This document shows positions 57,845 to 64,000 of a stretch of DNA of 64,000 nucleotides, piece by piece; within the stretch, counting starts at the first letter, position 1; each line of letters begins with the position of its first letter. Both the position numbers and the translations under genes were made by a program. A model generated the notes under the pieces. That model was not told where the DNA came from. It was given only the letters and a program-made list of their open reading frames with translations, and searched no databases. The DNA is from Pomphorhynchus laevis. Taxonomy: Eukaryota > Acanthocephala > Palaeacanthocephala > Echinorhynchida > Pomphorhynchidae. Where the stretch lies: the NCBI GenBank assembly GCA_012934845.2, contig WNNJ02000177.1, positions 39,282-103,281 on the forward strand. Direction: 5' to 3'.

Positions 57845-59053
57845 AATCCAAAACATAAAAACCTAGGTTCATATGTAGTGCGTTTAAATGTACATTAAAA
57901 CCACTTTCTGTCTATATGAATAAAATACTTAAAGTAATTAAAGCACATTTTAAAAAATATTGCAAGGTAATCGAAATTAATACTGGTATAAAACACTATT
58001 TCAGTATTAATTCTACAAAAGAATTTTTAGAACAGACAAAAGGAATAAATTTTCATAATATAAATACGTACGATTTTAGTACGCTTTATACAAATTTAGA
58101 TTTAGTAGATATTAAAGAAGCGTTAGTAAAATTAATTAATCTTATATTCGGAAAAAGATATACATATATATGTTATAATAATTATAACGCCTATCTAACA
58201 AAAATTAAACCATCAAATAAATATAAATATATGGATAAAATTGAATTAATAGAATCCTTAAATATTTTGATAAATCAAAATTATTTAAAAGTAGGGACAT
58301 CTATATTTAGACAAGTAAAAAGTGTTCCAATGGGTGGTAATAGTAGCCCAATTATAGCTGATTTGTTTTTAAGCTTTATAGAATATGAATTTGTTCATAA
58401 CTGTGTAAAAACTAAATCTAAACTATATAAATATATGAAATATATGTTTCGATACATTGATGATATATGTGTATTTAATTCTAATAATTTTTATTCAATT
58501 AGTGAGCACATTTATCCAGAAAGCCTTATTCTTAACAAAACCAATATTAATGATAAAGAAGGTGTATATCTAGATATGAACATTAAATTAACATTAACTA
58601 AAACTACTATTAATTTATATCGTAAAGATGACATATTTAAATTTACAAGAAACATATTTTTGCATGAGCATTCATGTAGACCAAATAATATAAAAAATAA
58701 TTCATTAAATAATGAAATTTTAAGAATTGCAACAATATGTAATGATATTGGCTTTATTCAAAATCATTTCAATAATTTAATATATACATATTTTAAACGA
58801 GGTTACTATAAAAATAACATCAAGCAGAAAATAGTAAAATATATAAATCAACACAATAATATAATGAATAAATTTAAACTCTTAAGTGGAAAATTTTTAT
58901 GGATAGATAATAAATAATATACTTTGTTTTAGAATAAGATACTAGATAGTTTTATCAGAGGAAATACAACATTAGCAAGTATTTGGCCCCGCTGCTATGT
59001 TGGGTAGAGGAGTTAGGGGCCGAAACCTGATAGCATAGCAGTTCCTCCTGATG
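57845..59053 (+). mobile_element. Penelope-like element, RT half (PLE3)
   Basis: A plus-strand PLE starts within the RT (a worn NPKHK string, then PRFICSAFKC) and runs to the C-terminus. The frame at 57916-58917 (333 residues) is unbroken and holds motif A YDFSTLYTNL near residue 52, motif B SVPMGGNSSPIIADLFL near residue 135 and motif C FRYIDDICVF near residue 178, then the C-terminal segment ending GKFLWIDNK. The N-terminal third, where PLEs of this type carry the GIY-YIG nuclease, is missing. The tail (58918-59053) has the pseudoknot-like element and ends in a hairpin at 59038-59062. It is inverted relative to the PLE at 61890-64000. Confidence 0.85.
58985..59041 (+). ncRNA. Candidate structured RNA in PLE tail (copy 2)
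   Basis: GGCCCC (58985-58990) pairs with GGGGCC (59016-59021), and CTGCTATG (58992-58999) pairs with CATAGCAG (59034-59041). The helices interleave to give a pseudoknot. GAGGA in the loop could also pair with TCCTC just downstream, giving a third helix. Confidence 0.5.
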
Positions 59054-59083
59054 AGGAACTGCCATTTGCTTTGAGCAAATGGC
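59038..59083. repeat. Two adjacent perfect hairpins at PLE3 end
   Basis: GCAGTTCCTC (59038-59047) pairs with GAGGAACTGC (59053-59062). GCCATTTGCT (59061-59070) pairs with AGCAAATGGC (59074-59083). The first begins inside the PLE tail and ends in the flank. Confidence 0.9.
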
Positions 59084-59639
59084 GGCGATCGTTTTGGCAG
59101 GAGCTGATGTTATTAGCGGTAACTAGCTGCTTTCACTGTTGTTTGAATTTTTGGCACGATTTCAGCAACTTTTGAAGGTACACAAAAGGCAATAAAAAAG
59201 GATGATTCAAAATAGTTTAGAACCAAAACAAAAATAATGACAATATTATTTCCATTCAAAATAAAATAAATAAATAAATTAAAAATATAAAAAATAATAA
59301 TTAAAAGTAATAGAAAAATTAAATAAAGTATAAAATAATTTATAAAATAACAAAACTGGAAAAATAACAAAATTAAATCATTTTTTCGCAGTAGTCTGCA
59401 GCTGGTTACCAATCGCGCTAGCATGTGAGTAGCCCAACCAGTCCGCGTCTGGCGCTGTGACGGATCGTCTATCTAACGTGTCGTCGACATCTATGTGATC
59501 GATCACATGTTCGCAGTTTGTTGCGTGCAGATCATCGGCAGGATTGCCGTCCACAATACGTCGACGATAAGCATGATCATCCTAGCCCACGAAATCATCG
59601 TCAGTGTCCGACAAATCCTCGACCATAGTATATCGGCAT
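59084..59639. other. Unassigned stretch
   Basis: The left part is AT-rich. The right part (59420-59640) is GC-richer and contains short inverted strings such as ATGTGATCGATCACAT near 59490. It may belong to the decayed LINE-F end, but no motif is readable. Confidence 0.35.
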
Positions 59640-60916
59640 TGTAGGTCGTCGGAATATTAGCCGTTACTTCTACCCTACCACGAATCCTCGTCTGGAATGA
59701 TCTTCAAGAGTGCTTTGGAATTCCCTCTCATGAGGACCACTGAGATTCGCTAGAATAATTCTTCAGCTACTTTCAAATAAGGAACATTTTGCAGGGCAGC
59801 AAAGTAGCGTGCTATTTTGTGAATGAAATTTACACCCTCTGTTCTCCATCCCCATTCGTTTCAACAACAGCAGGGGTAAACATAAAGCCATGTTCCTCCA
59901 TTTTGTGACGGTATTTCCGCACTTTGACTTGCATAGCATAGTTCTCTTCAGCATATAACACCTCAGTGCTGGATTTCGACAAATATGATGCCTGCTGCGG
60001 GTTTGTAACCGCGAAATCAACAGCTTCTGGTGGATATCCATGGAGGAGAATGTCCGCTTGCCGCTCTTAAAGGTCTCGGATAATATTTAGTGTTTCACGC
60101 TCTACATGTAGTCCGGCTGATTCAGCTGCATGGAAAACCGTATCTCGCACTCAGTTATGACGAATATCTGGATATCCACCAAACTGGCATGTGAGCACAT
60201 GAAACCCGTGATCGTCTGCGTCTTTAAATCATCGGCGGCATTTATATAGCTGCATAGAAATGGGTATTCCCAACCACATCTTTACGAGGAAACGAAATTC
60301 AGCTGGCAACAGGCTCAGTGAGTTAATATAAGTCAAATAAGCCTGCAACCAGGCATTTGCGTGAGCACAACCAACTGCAAGAAGACGTGATTCGTCAAAA
60401 GGAATTAAAGTTTCGATTAGTTTCGTGCGCAAAACTTGACTTATTTTCATGCTCAAGTACGATTGGTACATGGCTTTGTACAAGCAATATCATCCGTTGT
60501 AAATTCAGATGGATAGTCTTGGAGTAACGACTCAAATGCACGGAAAAATCTGAGAAAAATGACGTCTCTATCTCCAAAGTGTTCGCAGCATTGGCAAGCT
60601 AGCGGCATAAGCAACAGGAGCGCAGACTTGACAACTCCTTATACCAAGTCCGCCCATACATAGAGGAAGTTTTGTTTGAATTCATGAGCGGGAATCTAGT
60701 CGTATCCCAATTAATTTGTTAATGACATTAATGACGGCTTTATTAAAACGCTTTAGAGCAGTCTATATAAGAAGGTTCGAATGTTCGCATCAAATGGCTA
60801 ATACGCTGGGATGAAGCAGAATGTCGCAAAAGAAGATAAACGATATGCCGGTCAGGAAGCTCAAATAGTGAGTCAAGATATCTTAACAATCTTGGCAGAA
60901 TGGCACATTCCAGATG
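59640..60916 (-). mobile_element. LINE-F C-terminal region, decayed
   Basis: The minus strand encodes, in several broken frames, the C-terminal half of another LINE type. First comes a segment YLLLRHSASSQRISHLMRT near 60800-60860, then TKLPLCMGGLGIRSC near 60630-60680 and ESRLLAVGCAHANAWLQA near 60340-60400. The zinc-like string is DDHGFHVLTCQFGGYPDIRH near 60145-60215, and the nuclease is ERQADILL followed by EAVDFAVTNP near 60010-60070. The end reads SVVLMRGNSKALL near 59720-59750. The order matches restriction-like-endonuclease LINEs of the R2 superfamily and differs from LINE-A and LINE-E. At least six breaks are present and the RT palm is missing. Confidence 0.7.
59821..59858. repeat. 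38-bp inverted repeat, left arm
   Basis: This 38-bp stretch inside the LINE-F coding region is exactly complementary to 60917-60954. Confidence 0.95.
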
Positions 60917-60954
60917 CGAATGGGGATGGAGAACAGAGGGTGTAAATTTCATTC
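60917..60954. repeat. 38-bp inverted repeat, right arm
   Basis: Exact inverted copy of 59821-59858, placed at the 5' edge of the LINE-F remnant and therefore apparently an inverted filler at its truncation point. Confidence 0.95.
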
Positions 60955-61137
60955 AGCGTTTCTCATTGAAGTTCCGAATAAATTAAAATTAAAAGTTTCG
61001 TTTAAAATTAATATAAAAATCAAATAAAGTTTAAAAACAAAATAGAAAATATTATTTAAACAGAATCGTTTACAATATCTTTACAAAATATTTAAAATTG
61101 CGTAAGGTTTATTATGCGGCATAATTTAATTGGAGTC

Positions 61138-61887
61138 TTTATGAATGTAATAAACCTCAAGAATTTTTCTTTTTAAACAATTGGTTTCTTTTCTTTCTTT
61201 CCCAGAACGAGTCAAAATAATAAACAAGTTGTTTCTGACCCAAAACGAGAAAAAAATACATATAGAGGATTACCATTTATAAATAATTTTTGAAATATTT
61301 ATTTTAAAAGATTTGCTTCAAACAATAAAACATTAACTACTTCAAATATTCTTTTGTATTACAAAAGAATATTTGTATTATATAATATATAAAATATTGA
61401 AAATATAAAAATATATTTTCAATATATTTTACAAAATATCGAAACTACACAACATTTTGAAAAGAAAACTTAATAATGATGGAGTTGTTTATAAAAGCCC
61501 TTTTTGAGTATGTATTTGTGTTGCTTTAATCTAGTCTCCAATTGTTGGTCTGTTTGACACATATATTTTATCGCTTTCCAAGCATGAAATTTTATCAACA
61601 ACTCCATCATTATCATGTTTGAATTTTCTTTTCAAAATGTTGTGTAGTTTCGGTATTTTACTACTATACCAAATAATATTTGAAGTAGTTAATATTTTAT
61701 TGTTTGAAGCAAATCTTTTGAAATTAAAATTTTAAAAATTATTTATAAATAGTAATCATATGTATGTATTTCTCTTCCCGTTTTGGGCCAGAAATAACTT
61801 GTTTATCCTTTTTGGTTCTCGTTCTGGGAAAGAAAAGAAACCAATTGTTTAAATAGAAAAATTCTTGAGGCTTATTACATTCATAAA
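61138..61887. repeat. Large inverted repeat (foldback element)
   Basis: The left arm (61138 to about 61491) and right arm (about 61590-61887) are inverted copies with small differences. The ends read TTATGAATGTAATA and TATTACATTCATAA, and the inner ends read GATGGAGTTGTT and AACAACTCCATC. The left arm holds about 50 bp absent from the right arm. The loop of about 100 bp has no coding. It could be a foldback DNA transposon or an inverted duplication. The right arm abuts the PLE end at about 61890. Confidence 0.85.
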
Positions 61888-61889
61888 AT

Positions 61890-64000
61890 TTAATCAGCTA
61901 ACTGAGTCTACGTATTTAATATAATTATAAAATAAACAAAACATAATAATGCTAAATCAAAATTTAATAATTAAATAATAAAATTAAAAATTGTTTTTAG
62001 ATTTTCTATAATTTAAATCAAGTTAAAAAAAAAATAAAAAATAAAATTTAAAATAAACGTCATTTTATGAATTGACTAATAAATAACAGACGTTGTATCA
62101 GAATAAGAATTAGAGGTCATCAGGAGGAACTGCTATGCTATCAGGTTTCGGCCCCTAACTCCTCTACCCAACATAGCAGCGGGGCCAAATACTTGCTAAT
62201 GTTGTATTTTCTCTGATAAAACTATCTAGTATCTTATTCTAAAACAAAGTATATTATTTATTATCCATCCATAAAAATTTTCCACTTAAGAGTTTAAATT
62301 TATTCATTATATTATTGTGTTGATTTATATATTTTACTATTTTCTGCTTGATGTTATTTTTATAGTAACCTCGTTTAAAATATGTATATATTAAATTATT
62401 GAAATGATTTTGAATAAAGCCAATATTATTACATATTGTTGCAATTCTTAAAATTTCATTATTTAATGTATTATATTTTATATTATATGGTATGCATGAA
62501 TGCTCATGCAAAAATATGTTTCTTGTAAATTTAAATATGTCATCTTTACGATATAAATTAATAGTAGTTTTAGTTAATGTTAATTTAATGTTCATATCTA
62601 GATATACACCTTCTTTATCATTAATATTGGTTTTGTTAAGAATAAGGCTTTCTGGATAAATGTGCTCACTAATTGAATAAAAATTATTAGAATTAAATAC
62701 ACATATATCATCAATGTATCGAAACATATATTTCATATATTTATATTGTTTAGATTTAGTTTTTACACAGTTATGAACAAATTCATATTCTATAAAGCTT
62801 AAAAACAAATCAGCTATAATTGGGCTACTATTACCACCCATTGGAACACTTTTTACTTGTCTAAATATAGATGTCCCTACTTTTAAATAATTTTGATTTA
62901 TCAAAATATTTAGGATTCTATTAATTCAATTTTATCCATATATTTATATTTATTTGATGGTTTAATTTTTGTTAGATAGGCGTTATAATTATTATAACAT
63001 ATATATGTATATCTTGTTCCGAATATAAGGTTAATTAATTTTACTAACGCTATTTTAATATCTACTAAATCTAGATTTGTGTAAAGCGTACTAAAATCGT
63101 ATGTATTTATATTTTGAAAATTTATTCCTTTTGTCTTTTCTAAAAATTCTTTTGTAGAATTAATACTGAAATAGTGTTTTATATCAGTATTAATTTCGAT
63201 TACCTTGCAATATTTTTTAAAATGTGCTTTAATTACTTTAAGTATTTTATTCATATAGACAGAAAGTGGTTTTAATGTACATTTAAACGCACTACATATG
63301 AACCTAGGTTTTATTGGATTTTTATGTAATTTTGGATTCCAATATAATATAGGTATAGTTTTATTATCTAATTCAACCTTTATACCCTTTTTATCCATTA
63401 TAGAACAGTGACTTGTAATAATTGTTTCTAAACTCAACTCACTACGTTCATATGTTGGATTTACATTTAAATCATTAGAATTAACCTCTTTCATTAGTAT
63501 TTCATAATAAAGCTTTTTGCATATGAAGACAAAGTTATTACTAGCTTTATCAATAGTTGTTATTATATAGTTATCCTTTAATTTAGTAAGTTCTTTATAC
63601 ATATCTTTATAATTTTATCTTTCCTTTTATAATTGTTTGTTTTTTCATTTTATTTTTAATTTTATCAAATATATAATCTTTCCAAATGTTTATCTTAGAT
63701 ATATTCGAGCTTTCACTGTTAATCAGCTTACTAAAGTAATCATTTAAGTTATTATATAACGAATTGTAAATTTTATTTTTGTCGTTGTTATTATTTAATC
63801 TATATTTATACCCTTTTGATAGCAGTTTTCTTAATTCACAATTTTCAATTAATTCTAGATTATGGGTACATATGTGTTCATTTATTTTATCAAAACTAAG
63901 ACTTTTACAATTGCATTCTGTTTCCATTGTTTCTAATATTATCGTTACATATTGATTTTAATTCTTTATTATAATTACAAATTTTTCGTCCTAATGGTGG
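61890..64000 (-). mobile_element. Penelope-like element, nearly full (PLE4), runs off window
   Basis: This is the most complete PLE. From the right edge the minus strand reads PPLGRKICNYNKELKSI (64000-63950), then ETECNCKSLS...LELIENCELRKLLSKGYKYR (63927-63607), then a frame at 63602-62910 with DKASNNFVFICKK, LHKNPIKPRFICSAFKC and motif A YDFSTLYTNL, then a frame at 62904-62254 with PMGGNSSP, FRYIDDICVF and the C-terminus. Three frame breaks are visible; one near 62905 is a single missing base relative to the copy at 58260. The pattern is that of PLEs with an N-terminal GIY-YIG nuclease (Naiad-like); that domain would lie outside the window. The non-coding 3' region spans 61890-62253. Confidence 0.85.
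62130..62186 (-). ncRNA. Candidate structured RNA in PLE tail (copy 3)
   Basis: CTGCTATG, GGCCCC, CATAGCAG and GGGGCC occur in the same order and spacing as at 473-529, keeping both interleaved helices intact. Confidence 0.5.

Noticed and set aside
58985-59041. HDV-like ribozyme
   Set aside because: The interleaved helices resemble the P1/P2 arrangement, but I could not find a convincing P3, P1.1 or P4, nor the catalytic C in its usual joining strand.

Overview
This window looks like a gene-poor, AT-rich stretch of an invertebrate animal genome. The only host gene I recognise is a polyubiquitin gene on the minus strand (4612-5757). Its repeats carry Ala at ubiquitin position 19, as nematode ubiquitin does, plus an unusual Ser at position 55. 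A nematode or nematode-like host is therefore possible but unproven. I see no rRNA, tRNA, CRISPR or bacterial-type operon.

Almost everything else is retroelement sequence. I use working labels that are mine. LINE-A: one-ORF LINEs with a Cys-rich CXC-like N-terminus, an RT with the GVTQGDPLAM and WYADD motifs, and a C-terminal zinc motif followed by a probable restriction-like endonuclease. LINE-B: two-ORF LINEs with an apurinic endonuclease, RT and C-terminal CCHC. LINE-C: CR1/Jockey-like two-ORF LINEs. LINE-D: L2-like LINEs ending in a conserved hairpin. LINE-E and LINE-F: decayed C-termini of two further LINE types with restriction-like endonucleases. Penelope-like elements (PLE) with a YDFSTLYTNL/RYIDD reverse transcriptase sit at both ends of the window.

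Layout. 0-1.3 kb: PLE fragments. 1.3-4.5 kb: AT-rich, non-coding, with a MITE-like inverted repeat. 4.6-6.0 kb: polyubiquitin. 6.5-9.9 kb: an AT-rich satellite holding two LINE-E fragments. 10.2-12.2 kb: tandem repeats, including a roughly 170-bp satellite. 12.5-16.2 kb: LINE-C. 16.25-22.0 kb: LINE-B split by a whole-looking Ty3/Gypsy LTR element. 22.4-23.6 kb: an unrecognised ORF, possibly viral in origin. 23.7-31 kb: LINE-A, LINE-D and LINE-C fragments. 31.4-35.7 kb: long LINE-C. 35.7-39.4 kb: PLE, LINE-A, LINE-C and LINE-B fragments. 39.5-43.17 kb: a complete-looking LINE-A with a 57-nt poly(A). 43.17-47.27 kb: a near-complete LINE-B, tail-to-tail with it. 47.3-49.05 kb: a fossil of a mononegavirus-type L polymerase. 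49.05-49.15 kb: two long hairpins. 49.16-57.4 kb: three LINE-A copies, one with a LINE-D inserted. 57.8-59.1 kb: PLE. 59.6-60.95 kb: LINE-F. 61.1-61.9 kb: a large inverted repeat. 61.9-64.0 kb: a nearly full PLE.

The most interesting signals are these. LINE-B has ORF1 and ORF2 in one frame, separated by a single UGA CUA, the classic stop-codon read-through context. The same Cys-rich N-terminal module occurs in LINE-A and in LINE-B ORF1. A pseudoknot-like element is conserved in the PLE tails. The viral L fossil ends exactly at a perfect 27-bp hairpin. Three LINE-D copies all lack the second Asp of the RT YADD box. All calls rest on reading motifs by eye; no database search was run.
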